The notes beneath the pieces were generated by a model, which saw only the letters and a list, made by a program, of their open reading frames with translations, did no database searches and had not been told where the DNA came from. From Plantago ovata (taxonomy: Eukaryota > Streptophyta > Magnoliopsida > Lamiales > Plantaginaceae): a stretch of DNA of 64,000 nucleotides. The translations under genes were made by a program, and so were the position numbers. The stretch covers positions 103,291,982-103,355,981 of the forward strand of contig CM051457.1 of assembly GCA_028274465.1 (NCBI GenBank). The letters are read 5' to 3'. Shown one piece after another: positions 10,296-20,795 of this stretch; position 1 is the stretch's first letter, and every line of letters begins with the position of its first letter.

Positions 10296-11667
10296 CCAAG
10301 TATCTTTGTAGAAGATAGTTGAGGAACTATGTTGAAGTAGAGGTCGAGCAGAGCCTCGACTAGTAGTGGGCGAAAAAAGATTTCCGTATTCGCGCCTTTG
10401 TGCCTTTCCCTCCTCCTATCTCTCCCTTCCTCCCTTTTTATAGGGTGCGAGCAGATGTTGTTCGGATCTTATAAAAGGGCTATATTTACTGGCTAGAGAT
10501 TGGATCTGGGTAAGTGTCCTTTGGTGGAAATAGGTTATTTGGTTTTTTGCCTCTTCGCTATCCTCTTTGTAAATTATCTCGAGGAGACAATTGTGAGTAA
10601 ATGGAATGGAATGATTTTCTTCCACTTTTTTCTTTAGACAATTTGTCGAGAAGTTTCATGAGAAAGTGGCTCCTTGGTACCGTAAAAAGGAATCCTTTGA
10701 TTTTTCTTCTCGGGTGAATGGTCGCTCGTCGCTCATCAACTTATCCGCATGACATGGTCCTCGCTCCGTGGACATCCTGGGTGATTAGGTAATCCGATTT
10801 CTTCCGAGAAAATGTGCCGGTGCAGGAGCGTGGGGGGTAGATTGGTAAATCCGTCAGGCGGCTGTGATCTGAACCGTTGATAGTGGACACGTGTTCGGTC
10901 CGGATGGAGCGAGGGTAGGCGACGGTTCGTATTCTCGAGATACCCTTCTATAAATAGGCCAAGACCGGATCATTCCACACTTTTCGCAACATATTCACTC
11001 AGAGCATATAGAGAGAACGAGGACCATTTTAAGACGATCGACAAGCAGACTCTTCCAGACCAAGTTAGATCGAGGACTCTTTTCAGGCGATCAAACACCG
11101 TTTTTTCCGACGGAGTTCGAGTTTCCTGGTGCGGTTTCCGTTTTCAAGCCTTCAACCAAACTTTCGCAAGTAAGTTCTCATCCCAAAACTTGAATTACTT
11201 GCTTCCATTGTATGCTCCTTTTCGTCTTTTGTTTTCGCATTCCCTCTAACATGCCGGAATCCGGTGGCCTGAGTTCTTGGCCGGTAAATAGAGGACTTAA
11301 AACATGACTTAAACGGACTTACCGGAAAACCCATGCTTCCCCTTTTATTGTTCTGCAATTCCCCGTTACCTCCTTAGCGTAGGATTGTAACTGTAGAAAT
11401 ACGTAATTAGGAGCGTTTAGGCCTTGACGCGTTTTTGAGCGGTTGGTCGCTCTTGTGCTCCTCGATTTTTTGTATGCTCTTGATATGCTCGTATTTGTGC
11501 TCTTCGTTCCCCTTGCATTCTTGCCATTTTTTGTAGAGTAACTTCTTTTTATCTATCTTTTTTTTGAGATTTTTCTCCGTTCGGGAGGTCAAACATAACA
11601 AAATACATAAACGGACCTCTCGGACTATCACCAACCATCCTAACTCTTCTTTGCCTACCCTTTTAGG
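10296..11667 (+). other. Leader and promoter region of the Tat antisense ORF
   Basis: Between the polypurine tract and the antisense ORF lie about 1.4 kb without coding frames. The stretch contains the promoter-like signals at 10888-10958, a probable leader after about 10985, and GTAAG donor-like sites near 11167. It is conserved in copy 2 (54238-55610). Confidence 0.5.
10888..10958 (+). promoter_or_regulatory. G-box and TATA box before the Tat antisense ORF
   Basis: A perfect G-box CACGTG (10888-10893) lies 55 bases before CTATAAATAGG (10948-10958). Transcription would start near 10985, in the direction of the antisense ORF and opposite to gag-pol. Both motifs are kept in copy 2 at 54832-54837 and 54892-54902. 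Confidence 0.6.
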
Positions 11668-14600
11668 ATGTCCGAGAGAAGCGACGAAAGCCAAAACCTC
11701 CGCGAGGTCGAGGAGTATGGGAGCGACCATACTACGTCAGCCGATACATTAGAGATATCGGCGACGTTTCTAGATACTACCTTGGAGCACGCCGCCGTGG
11801 GCGAGGAGCCCGCTCCTGAATCCGGGGAGGAAGAAGGATCTGAGGGATTGGGGAAGAAGACCAACTCGAGGAGGGTGAAGAAGGCGAAGACGCCCATGAT
11901 GAAGATGACGATGATGCGACCGAGGAGGAAGAAGAAGCAGCCGAGTATCGGCTAGTTACTCGCAAGAGGCGTCGGAGCGAGGACGAAGACTTTATTGATG
12001 ATAGGACCGAAGAGGAGGGGGGTCCTTCCAATCCTGGGGTGTCCGCTGAGCTCATTACCTTAGCCGCTCAAGTCCATGGTCGAAACTATGGTGCTTTCGA
12101 CGCGGTTCCTCCGATGGACATCCGAGTTGAAGACATGGATGATACGGAGCGACCAGATCTGGCGCTGTCATTATTCGAGGAGGGCGACCATTCTATTCAA
12201 CGCGGCAAGGGTATCATCATAGTTGATAGTGATGATGATGATACCTCTCCCCGGACAACTCCTCCGCAAAAGAGAGTTAGATTCCCTCCTCAAACCACTC
12301 GTCGGACTGTGGTCACTGATGACGAGGAGGAAACTCCTCGTGCTATAATGGATGTGCACACGAATGAAGCTGGCCCGAGCACCGCCATGCCATCGTCTCC
12401 ATCCATATCTGAGATGAATAGGCAAGCTCAGAGAGACTTGCTCATCGGGAAAAAGTATGCCCCCGAGGAGGAGACCAGTTACCATTTAGTGGATCCTCGG
12501 TCCATTGATTTCACATTTCCCAGTGACAACACTCGGCCGCCAAATCCCTTAGAAGAGATCGAGTTTCAGCGGCATATCGAGGACAGAACCGCTCAACTAG
12601 CAAAAGCTGATGCCGAGGAGGCTCAGTCGCATGCTCCGGGTAAGGAGCCCAAGAGAGCGAAGAAGTGTTCTCGCTCTAAGAAGAGTATCAAAGGTAAGGC
12701 TGTCGAGGAGCCTAAATCGAGCAAGGCCACTCAGAACAAATTTACGCAGAGTGCGCTTAAGGTGGACCTCCCCGATCCAGAGGGTGAGAAGAACGAGGAC
12801 GACATTATTACCACTACTGCTTCCACTGTGAAGGAAGATGAGATCGCCACTCTTCAATGGAAGTACACTCTTCCTGAAAGTAAGTTTGACATCCTCGTTC
12901 CCAAAGAGGATCAAACTTTCTACAATGCGCCTCCTGGTTATATGGCGGTCCATTGCTTAAACTTAGATCGAGGATGGATCTTGCCGTTCTGTGACGCTTT
13001 CTGCGACATCTTCAACACTTTAGGGATTGCTCCTTGGCAGCTCGTGCCCAGTGCCTTTGGGACCCTTGTGTGCTTTGGAGTGTTCTGCAAGAAGCACGGG
13101 GCCGAGCTCAACTTCCATAACTTCAATCAGATCTTCAGGGTCTCAATGAGCTCGGGCAACAAGTATTTCTACTACTTCAATGCGCGACCAGGTTTGGGCT
13201 TTATCATGGACGCTCCTTCCTCTTCGGGCTATAAATGGTTTCATCGGTACTTCTATATCAAAAAGAAGAAGTTACCTAACATGAGCGAGGAGGAAGCTGA
13301 ATGGGGAGTCCCTAAACTCATGTATCGAGGACGCATAGCCGAGAAGCATCCTTTGTCGGCTGAGTTAGACCCGTGGGTCTTAGAGCTCGAGGAGAAGAAC
13401 AAGGGGACCAATCCCGAGAAGTACTTTTACTGGGGCCTCGTCTGCAACCCCTTCCATACTTGGTCGGTCTTTCTCCTTATGCCGATACTGGGTACACTGG
13501 CAATAGGTTCTCGAATGATGTGCTCTTCGGTATGCTTAGAAAGCTTTTTATACTTTCTGTACTTGTCATTTTCATACTTGCTCTTTCCTTTGTTGCTTGC
13601 TTGTGATGTTCTCGCGCATGTACCCTTCTCGCTTTTTATGCTTCTCGCTTCCTTTTCTAACTTGTGTTTTTATCTGCAGCTTACTGGTTTCATTGGATAA
13701 TGTCGAGGACATTGGCAGCAAAGGAGGATCAGAGGAGGGAGCAACGGATGACCAACAAGGATACGAAGATCCTTGGTTCTCTCAACCTCTCTCCGCCAAG
13801 GAGTGCCTCGCACCACCGAGATGCCCTGGTGCAGGAAGGGCTCGAGACCCGTGAGAATCTCGTTGAGGTTCTCAAAAAATCCGAGGAAGATGCGGCTGTT
13901 AAGCAGGCCGAGGAGGCCGTGGCCGGGGAGCAAGAGAAGCGACCGGAGAAGCCTGCAGCGAAGAAGGGCGTCGGGTCGAGGAAGCTCGTGCTTGGAGGTA
14001 ACAATGAACCTCCTCGCAAGAAGAGCAAGACTGCGGCTCTAAGTCAGGAGGCTGAAGTGAAGATGCTAATCCAGATGTCAGAACTGGATCTCGCCCACGA
14101 GCTTAGCATGTGCTCGCTTCAGGTAGCTTTGCTCACTTTGTTTTATCTAATAAGTTGCTAAGTATAAAAATGATCTCCTCGCTAACTCTGAATTCTTCTT
14201 TGATGTAGCTCGAGAATTTGAAGGAGGCTTATGGCCAAGTTGTTGTTGATCGCGTAGATATAGGCATTGTGATCGAGGACCTTGAGAAGAAGCTGGCGGC
14301 CGAGTAGAGTAAAAACAAGGCCGCAGAGGTTGAGACCGGCAAGCTTTATGCTAAGGTCGACTACCTTGAGAAGGAGCTCGCCAAGGAGAGGGCGAGGACT
14401 AAGAGATACAAGGGGGCTTATGCCACCTTGTCGTTCTGCATGGAGAAATTCAAGAATAGCGTCCTCTCCTTCCTCAAAGACAACTGTTTGGAGACTGCTC
14501 GCGCCTTCATGGCCTCCAACACTTATAAAATGGCTCAGCAAGATGTGAGGGATGCATCGCGCGAGGAGGGCTTCTTCTCTTGTATCGGCCAGCTTAAGCG

Positions 14601-15057
14601 AGTGAACATGCTTCCTCAAGACTTCGATCCGGATGCTCGCGAGGATATGCATGCTGGGAGGTGCGAGGATCTATCCCGCTATCCTGATGAAGAGATTACC
14701 GATGAGATGCACGAGGCATGCGAGTTCGGGGAGCTTGTGACCGATCCGGAAGTTCCTTATCCAATCAAGTCGGCTTATCTCCCCTCTTGGATCCTCGAGT
14801 GCTTGAGGACCGGGATCTGTTATCCTTTTGAGAAGGCGGCTCTCTGTAATGCTGCATGGATAAAGGTGAACGACCCAGTTCTTGGTCGGCCTCAAGACTT
14901 TGTCGAGCCCGAGCTTGTGCCATACGAGAAGGCCATAAGGGAATCTCAGGAGAAGGAGCGAGACCCGATCGAGATCCAGGAGCTTCTTAGCCCGGCGCGA
15001 GGAGTGACCAGTGCAACAGCTCCTATCACTGATCTATCTGGTAGCCGCACTCGCTGA
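11668..15057 (+). other. Tat antisense ORF region
   Basis: This 3.4 kb region on the strand opposite to gag-pol holds open frames with consistent character. There is an acidic N-terminal part rich in E, D and S, a central domain, a Lys/Glu-rich coiled-coil-like part near 13850-14400, and a C-terminal part near 14428-15057 (MSFCMEKFKNSVLSFLKD). Intron-like gaps with GT and AG borders separate some frames; extra ORFs of this kind are known in the Tat group and splicing is plausible. It lies between integrase and the 3' LTR. It is part of the fossil element and has a few breaks. Confidence 0.7.
12039..13700 (+). CDS. Tat antisense ORF, central frame (PF04195-like domain)
   Basis: The longest frame of the antisense region is 553 codons. 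Its N-terminal half is acidic and low-complexity with a basic KR/SK-rich patch that could serve nuclear entry. The segment around residues 295-400 (PPGYMAVHCLNLDRGW, then LPFCDAFCDIFNTLGIAPWQ, then a cysteine-rich strand) resembles the domain called 'putative gypsy type transposon' (Pfam PF04195), often found in plant proteins of Tat origin. Its biochemical role is unknown. The last ~60 hydrophobic residues probably belong to an intron-like stretch and not to the protein. A matching frame in copy 2 (55982-57005) is cut by the Copia insertion. The domain assignment is from memory of the family pattern. Confidence 0.65.
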   Translation: MSAELITLAAQVHGRNYGAFDAVPPMDIRVEDMDDTERPDLALSLFEEGDHSIQRGKGIIIVDSDDDDTSPRTTPPQKRVRFPPQTTRRTVVTDDEEETPRAIMDVHTNEAGPSTAMPSSPSISEMNRQAQRDLLIGKKYAPEEETSYHLVDPRSIDFTFPSDNTRPPNPLEEIEFQRHIEDRTAQLAKADAEEAQSHAPGKEPKRAKKCSRSKKSIKGKAVEEPKSSKATQNKFTQSALKVDLPDPEGEKNEDDIITTTASTVKEDEIATLQWKYTLPESKFDILVPKEDQTFYNAPPGYMAVHCLNLDRGWILPFCDAFCDIFNTLGIAPWQLVPSAFGTLVCFGVFCKKHGAELNFHNFNQIFRVSMSSGNKYFYYFNARPGLGFIMDAPSSSGYKWFHRYFYIKKKKLPNMSEEEAEWGVPKLMYRGRIAEKHPLSAELDPWVLELEEKNKGTNPEKYFYWGLVCNPFHTWSVFLLMPILGTLAIGSRMMCSSVCLESFLYFLYLSFSYLLFPLLLACDVLAHVPFSLFMLLASFSNLCFYLQLTGFIG

Positions 15058-15899
15058 AGCGAAGACTTTTGAAGGCCAAGTATGCTTGGTAAAAATGTTG
15101 TATTTCCTTAGATAAAAGCTTGAACAATTTTTCCCTTGTCTTTATGCTTTGTATTCGGCCCTTTGTGGCATATGTTCGAACACCACCTATCTTTGTAACA
15201 TGATTTATCACATTATGTATCTCCTCGATTTTTCCTTAATGCCATGTTTGTTGGCTGTTGCTCTTCGTTCTGTACTTCTCATACTTGTGTTTTTTACTAA
15301 CTCTTTTTCCGTTATGACGTATAACTTTATAGTTAAACCCGTATAAGTTAGAATCAAAGAGGTAAGCTTCTTGCGCCTCCTTATGATGCAAACTTGTGTT
15401 AACACTATTACTTTGAGTTGTGCTCCACGGGCCGTCAAAGTAATCGATCTGCTTGTCGAGATTCTACTTCTTGATATGGAGCGATCTCCTTCGAAACCTC
15501 AACTAATTACTTGAATGAATTTCTGAAAAAATTCTAAGTGTTGAGTTCCTCCTGCTCGCTTTCTTATCCTTCCTCGTTCCAACTTCTTTGAAAAGTATCT
15601 CTGTGAGATTTCTTAAAAGATAGGAAATCGGGGAGTTTCGGTTCGATAACAGCTCTTTACTTGAACACTTTTTTGTTGAAAGATATGCATTGCATTGATT
15701 TGTCGGAAATTCAATTACAATGGGGGGCTTCACGGCCAACTTTCTTACAACTTTCTTTGAAACGTTTCCATACTGCCTAGCAACTTAAACCATAAAACAC
15801 GAGGGTACCTCTCACACAAGCTTGTGAGGAATCCCTCTCGATCTGAGAGTTGCGGGCCTTTCACAGGAGCTCTTCAAAAAAACTTGTTTCTCAAACAAC
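15058..15899. other. Spacer between antisense ORF and integrase
   Basis: The two coding regions of the Tat element converge here. No frame, promoter or repeat was recognised; it would hold the 3' UTR of the antisense transcript. Confidence 0.5.
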
Positions 15900-17216
15900 T
15901 TAGGCGTAGAACCTCTGGAGGTTGGAGGTATTCCACGGGTTCTTCAACACTCTTCCGTCCATGTCTTGGAGACGGTAGCTTCCATTGGACCTTGCTTCAA
16001 CTATTTTGTAGGGGCCTTCACAGTTGGGTTGCATCTTCCCAACTTTGCCCAGGATGTCCGCTCTTCGGAGTACTAAGTCTCCTACTTGGAAGTCTCTCTC
16101 CTTCACACCTTTGTTGTAGGTCTTCGCGATTAACGCTTGGTAGCTCAGGATGTTGGCCAACGCAGTGGTTCTCGCTTCACTTAGAGTCTCTAGGTCGAAG
16201 AGCCTCTCGGTATGATTGTCCTCGGGTTGATACCCTTGGATCCTGAGGGTTTCTATAGCCACTTCTGCCGGTATGACCGCTTCGAAATCATAAACTAGAG
16301 AGAAGGGAGTCTCTCTTGTAGCTGTTTTTGAAGTTGTGCGGTATGCCCATACCACTCCGTCAAGCTCATCGACCCAATCCTTATTGGTAGCAAATTTCTT
16401 TTGCAAATTGTTGACAAGGATTTTGTTGACTGCTTCGGTTTGCCCATTGGATTGAGGATGTTCTACTGAGGTGTACCTCCTCTCAATCTTCATTTCCTTG
16501 CACCATTCGTTGAACCTATGGCCGCAGAATTGAGAGCCATTATCTGAGATTAGGACTCTTGGTAAGCCGAATCGACACATGATGTTTCTCCATACAAAGT
16601 TCATCACTCTTTGTTCGGTGATAGTAGACACTGCCTCAACCTCTACCCACTTGCTAAAGTATTCGACCGCGACAATGATGAATTTCTTTTGACTCGTGCC
16701 TCTCGAGAAAGGACCGACTATGTCGATGCCCCATATGTCGAAAGGGAAAGTGATGGAAATGGGCATGAGGGGCTTCGCCAGGACATTGATTAGATTGGCG
16801 TGCAATTGACACTCCTCGCACTTACTCACAAATTGGGCAGCGTCTTCACGAACAGTTGGCCAGTAATATCCTTGGCGGATGACTTGTTGCGCGAGGGTTC
16901 TTCCTCCGGCATGGTCCCCGCAACTTCCTCGGTGCATTTCTCCAAAAACGTTTTGCACTTCTTGTTCAGCGACGCATCTCAAGTAGATTCCCTCGAAGGA
17001 TCTCTTGTACAAGTGATCTCCTTGCATGATGTAGCATCCCGCTTTTCCTTTGACTCTTCGTGCTTCGGCTTTATCACGAGGAAGGCTACCGTGCGTAAGA
17101 TAGGTAGCGATCTCCTGCATCCAACTTGGTTTAGTGTCAATGGCCAAGACGTTTGGCTTTGATGACCATAGGGATGATGCATTGATTCTCATGAGTATCA
17201 CATTCCGGGTATCCAC
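15900..17216 (-). CDS. Tat integrase domain (fossil)
   Basis: The frame shows an HHCC zinc-binding region (H...H with KCEECQ) and a retroviral-type integrase core with DIVGPF, SDNGSQF and the NGQTEAVNK segment, followed by the C-terminal GDLVLRR-type module. Integrases join element DNA to host DNA in the nucleus. It follows RNase H in the order usual for Ty3 elements. Confidence 0.9.
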   Translation of the reverse strand: MDTRNVILMRINASSLWSSKPNVLAIDTKPSWMQEIATYLTHGSLPRDKAEARRVKGKAGCYIMQGDHLYKRSFEGIYLRCVAEQEVQNVFGEMHRGSCGDHAGGRTLAQQVIRQGYYWPTVREDAAQFVSKCEECQLHANLINVLAKPLMPISITFPFDIWGIDIVGPFSRGTSQKKFIIVAVEYFSKWVEVEAVSTITEQRVMNFVWRNIMCRFGLPRVLISDNGSQFCGHRFNEWCKEMKIERRYTSVEHPQSNGQTEAVNKILVNNLQKKFATNKDWVDELDGVVWAYRTTSKTATRETPFSLVYDFEAVIPAEVAIETLRIQGYQPEDNHTERLFDLETLSEARTTALANILSYQALIAKTYNKGVKERDFQVGDLVLRRADILGKVGKMQPNCEGPYKIVEARSNGSYRLQDMDGRVLKNPWNTSNLQRFYA

Positions 17217-18135
17217 TCCTCCGGAGGCCGAAGCGTATTTTGATAGAGCATCTGCTCTTTGATTGAGATCCCATGAGAACTTCTCAATCTAAGAACTTTC
17301 AAACTTTTGGATTTCCTCCGTGATGGCGCTCTTGTATTCGGCCAATGAGTCCTTCTTGGTTTTGAACTTCCTCGAGATTTGTTTCTCGGCCAATTGAGAG
17401 TCAATGAAGAGGTGTAGTTTCTTACTTCAAGTGCTTTTGCCATACGTAGAGTGATGAGGATAACTTCATACTCAGCTTCATTGTTGGAGACCGGAAAGCT
17501 AAGAGTAACAGCGTACTCGAGCTCTGCTCCTCCCGGACTATTGAAGTATATTCCTATCCCGCCATTTTTTCCCAAGGAAGATCCATCAACGTGAAGAATC
17601 CAGACATCCCCGTGGTCGGTAAGCTCCTTGGGTTTTGAAGAGACGTTCTCCATACCCTCAGGCTCTTCGATTTTTTATGCTAGGAATACTTCATGCCTTT
17701 TTCTTTTTTTTTTTGGGACATCTCTTTGAGTTCTTTCAGAGCATCCTCCAGAGCTTGCATTGCCTCATTCTGTTGTGGTCGCTCCTCGACCATCATCATG
17801 ACACTTTGGGTTTCTGGAGGGTTTTCCTCTGACACTTCCTTGGAGGGATACTCTACGAGGAAGTCGGCAATGACTTGGGCTTTCTTGGCCAGAGGTGATT
17901 GATAGTCCATGTCGTACTCGCTCAACTCGATTGCCCATCTTGCTAGCCTTCCCGAGTTTTCAGGCTTTCCGAGGACTTGCTTGAGAGGTTGCTTCGTCAA
18001 GACCACAACCTTGTGAGCTCCAAAGTAAGACTTCAGTCTCCTCGCCGTATAGACGAGAGTGAAGGATAGCCTCTCGATATCCATATAGCGCGTTTCGGCT
18101 CCATCAAGTACCTTGCTTAAGTAGTAGATGGGCAA
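17198..18135 (-). CDS. Tat RNase H and archaeal-type RNase H domains (fossil)
   Basis: The upstream part (17680-18135) reads IYYLSKVLDGAETRYMDIE and is the normal Ty3 RNase H. The next part (17198-17653) has HVDGSSLGKNGGIGI and NNEAEYE, the pattern of a second, archaeal-type RNase H. Possession of both is typical of the Tat lineage. RNase H removes RNA from the RNA-DNA hybrid during reverse transcription. Confidence 0.85.
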
Positions 18136-18147
18136 GTGGTCGTTACC

Positions 18148-19863
18148 TTAAATTAGCACCAAGACCGAGCTAATGGCTTCCCCGGTTGCTGCCAAGTATA
18201 AGTAAAGTACTTCTCCTTCCATAGGTTTTGATAAAAGTGGAGGGGAGAGTAGATACTCTTTGAGCTTCTCGATGGTATGGGGTTGAGGCAGATCGAGGAT
18301 GGCCTTGATTTTCTCGGGTTTTGCTTCTATTCCTCTTTCCGTTACCATGTAACCGAGGAACTTCCCACCTTTAACTCTGAAGGTACACTTCGTTGGATTG
18401 AGCTTCATGCCGTAGTTCCTCAAGATCGAGAAGCATTTTGCCAGGTATCCTACATGTTGCTCCTCGGTCTTACTCTTGATTAGCATATCATCGACATATA
18501 CTTCCATTGTTTTACCGAGCTCTTCTTTGAACATTTTGTTAACCAACCTTTGGTAGGTCGCTGCGGCGTTTTTGAGACCGAAAGGCATCACGTTGAAGCA
18601 ATACACATTTCCGTTTGTGAAGAAGGCAGTTTTCGGTACATCATCCTTGGCCATTTTGACTTGGTAGAATCCTTGGTATGCATCCATGAGACTCAAGAGG
18701 GCACATCCTGCTGTGGAATCGACTAGCTGGTCGATCCGGGGAAGTGGGTAGGGATCCTTCGGGCAAAACTTGTTGAGTCTTGTGAAGTTGTTGCACATTC
18801 TCCACTTGCCGGGTCCCTTCTCCACGAGGACTACATTGCAAACCCAGTCGGAGTACCTCACTTCTTTGATGTGACCAGCCTTAAGCAATCTTTGCACTTC
18901 TGCTTCAATGATGGCATTGTCTTCCGCACTGAAGTCTCTTCGCTTTTCTCGAATATGGGTGATTGACGGGTCGACGTTCAGATGGTGAACCGCGACTCTT
19001 GGGTCAATCTCCTTGAGGTCCTCGGTACTCCACGCGAAGATGTCGTTGTTATCTTTCAAACATTGAATGAGTTTCATTCTTACTTCTGTAGTCATCTCGG
19101 TACCAATTTTGGTAACCTTGTCGGCACTTCCTTCGACAATGTGAATTTCTTCGAGGGTTTCTCTTGCTTCAATCTTGTTTTCCTCGAAGAATTTCTTCTT
19201 CTTGGAAGAGGGTGGTACTGGAGGTATAACCTGATACTCCTCGAGCTCTTTGACAGCTCCTACTAGGGTATCTCTCTCTTTCTTTTGAGTTGCTTTCCTT
19301 CGCCTAAGTGACAGACTTGACTTTTTTGACTTTTTCTTCATTCGCCGAACCGTATAAAAACGGTAAGGAGCGTTGTGTACAAGAGGCTGCTCCTCGAGCG
19401 ATTGACCCAGATTTGGCTCTCCGATGGCAACCTTGGAAGTAAATTTGGCTGACATGTTGTAGCATTCCCATGCCTCTCTTATGTCTCCCTCTTCTTGTCC
19501 AATTTCCAATGGAGTGGGGAACTTCAACTTATTGTGGACTGTAGACACTACGGCTCGGAACTGAGAGAGGCCGGGTCTACCCAAGACTGCGAAGTAATCA
19601 AAAGGCATATCTACGACCACGAAGGGAACATGTTGAGTTACTTTTCGCGGAGTACTTCCCATTGAGACCGTTAAGTTGATCATTCCAAGGGGCATGATGG
19701 GTTGTCCTCCAAAGCCTACCAGGGCGCTCCTTACTTCTCTAAGACCTTCACTTCGGTTCATTTGCATCCTCTTCAAAGTTCCAGTGAAGATCAAGTTAGC
19801 CGAACATCCGGTGTCGACGAGGATCCTTCCTAAGTTGTAGGATTGAACATCAAGGGATACCAC
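18148..19863 (-). CDS. Tat protease and reverse transcriptase (fossil)
   Basis: Near the start is an aspartic protease with VDTGCSAN and a later VLGRPGL. Reverse transcriptase follows with DPYPLPRIDQLVD, LMDAYQGFYQV, NVMPFGLKNAAATYQ and the catalytic YVDDML. These copy element RNA into DNA in the particle. Strongly of the Ty3 type. Confidence 0.93.
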   Translation of the reverse strand: MVSLDVQSYNLGRILVDTGCSANLIFTGTLKRMQMNRSEGLREVRSALVGFGGQPIMPLGMINLTVSMGSTPRKVTQHVPFVVVDMPFDYFAVLGRPGLSQFRAVVSTVHNKLKFPTPLEIGQEEGDIREAWECYNMSAKFTSKVAIGEPNLGQSLEEQPLVHNAPYRFYTVRRMKKKSKKSSLSLRRRKATQKKERDTLVGAVKELEEYQVIPPVPPSSKKKKFFEENKIEARETLEEIHIVEGSADKVTKIGTEMTTEVRMKLIQCLKDNNDIFAWSTEDLKEIDPRVAVHHLNVDPSITHIREKRRDFSAEDNAIIEAEVQRLLKAGHIKEVRYSDWVCNVVLVEKGPGKWRMCNNFTRLNKFCPKDPYPLPRIDQLVDSTAGCALLSLMDAYQGFYQVKMAKDDVPKTAFFTNGNVYCFNVMPFGLKNAAATYQRLVNKMFKEELGKTMEVYVDDMLIKSKTEEQHVGYLAKCFSILRNYGMKLNPTKCTFRVKGGKFLGYMVTERGIEAKPEKIKAILDLPQPHTIEKLKEYLLSPPLLSKPMEGEVLYLYLAATGEAISSVLVLI

Positions 19864-20104
19864 TAGCGGAACACATGGGTCATAGATGTTTCCTCCTCCG
19901 GCGTGTCTTAGAGGTATTTCACTATCATCGAAAGAGATGACGTTGGTTCATGGTTGTGCAACTTGGGCATACTTCACATCTCTAATTCTGAGATTATCGG
20001 ATGTGATCTCCCTCTGATTTTGAGTGTCACCTTCCGCGGGTCCTCCGGCAATCGTAAGAGTGTGGATGCTTCCGTTCACGGGACGGTTCTCATAATTGTT
20101 GTAA

Positions 20105-20786
20105 GGGCTTCTTACATATACTACCCTTATTAGTTCTTTCTATTACAGATAGACCCTCGTTAGCCAAACAATTACATCCAACACCCTTGTTAGATAGATT
20201 TAATTACACCTAAACCCACGAATTTGACTTTTGGCGAATTAAATCAATGTAAAGACATTTTTACCCTTGGTCAAATATTGAATTCTGACTTTGACCAAAC
20301 AACTCCAATTTTCATTAATTACACATTAGCCTCAAATTTTTTAATTCTACCAATTTGGCACTTAATAAGTTAACGTAAGGCATATAACTTCTCTAAATTC
20401 TAAATTTGTCCCAAATTTTATTGCAACTAAGCTTTAATAAATTTTTTATTTTAAATTATCACTCAAAAAAGAAAAAAAAAGAAAAAACATCGAATCGGAA
20501 CAACTCCGATTCACCGGAGCTCCGGCCACTGTTCTGAAAAAGGGAAGAGGAAAGGAAAAAAAAAAAGGAAGGAAGAAGAAAGAACAAGGAAGGAAGAGGA
20601 AAGAAATTAAAAAGGAGAAACAAAGGGCCTAGTTGCAATAAAAATGCTAATGCCATGTTTGGTCTAAATTTCCATTTAGTTTGGTCAACGGAAGAAGCTG
20701 ATTTTGGACCCATATGTAATAGATTGACTAAGATGGGGTTAGACGTAATTAGAGTGTCTAGTAGAGGTAGTGGATGTAAAATTCCC
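20105..20786. mobile_element. Mutator-like MITE nested in Tat
   Basis: A 682-bp AT-rich insert is flanked by perfect 9-bp repeats TTGTTGTAA (20096-20104 and 20787-20795), the length typical of Mutator-like elements. Its ends are inverted repeats of about 32 bp beginning GGG, sharing TTACAT, ACTACC and TA-TAG. It has no transposase. It interrupts the Tat element between gag and pol, so it is younger than the Tat insertion. Purine-rich tracts and a palindromic CTCCGATTCACCGGAG-type motif lie inside. Confidence 0.9.
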
Positions 20787-20795
20787 TTGTTGTAA

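Larger units (their letters stand above)
821..13069. repeat. 12.2 kb duplicated block, copy 1
   Basis: This block is colinear with 44817-57008 in the same orientation. Both copies hold, in order, a DYW tail, a LINE end, AT-rich repeats, a Helitron end, minisatellites, a foldback element, a cystatin gene and the 3' end of a Tat element in the same insertion site. By eye they agree at roughly 97-98% of aligned bases; the cystatin coding region differs at 5 of 339 bases. Two large indels are seen: about 380 bp present only in copy 2 (near 49990-50375) and about 360 bp present only in copy 1 (near 7035-7400). The left edge abuts Copia gag. On the right the Tat element simply continues, while copy 2 is interrupted there by Copia. 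Confidence 0.95.

Noticed and set aside
11777-12953. Serine- and arginine-rich frames opposite the Tat antisense ORF
   Set aside because: Mirror images of an acidic Glu/Asp-rich coding stretch; no domain or start context.
821-13069. Block copy 1 as a Helitron or Pack-type gene-capture product
   Set aside because: The shared part includes a whole Tat insertion context and continues the PPR gene in copy 2, which fits segmental duplication better than capture.
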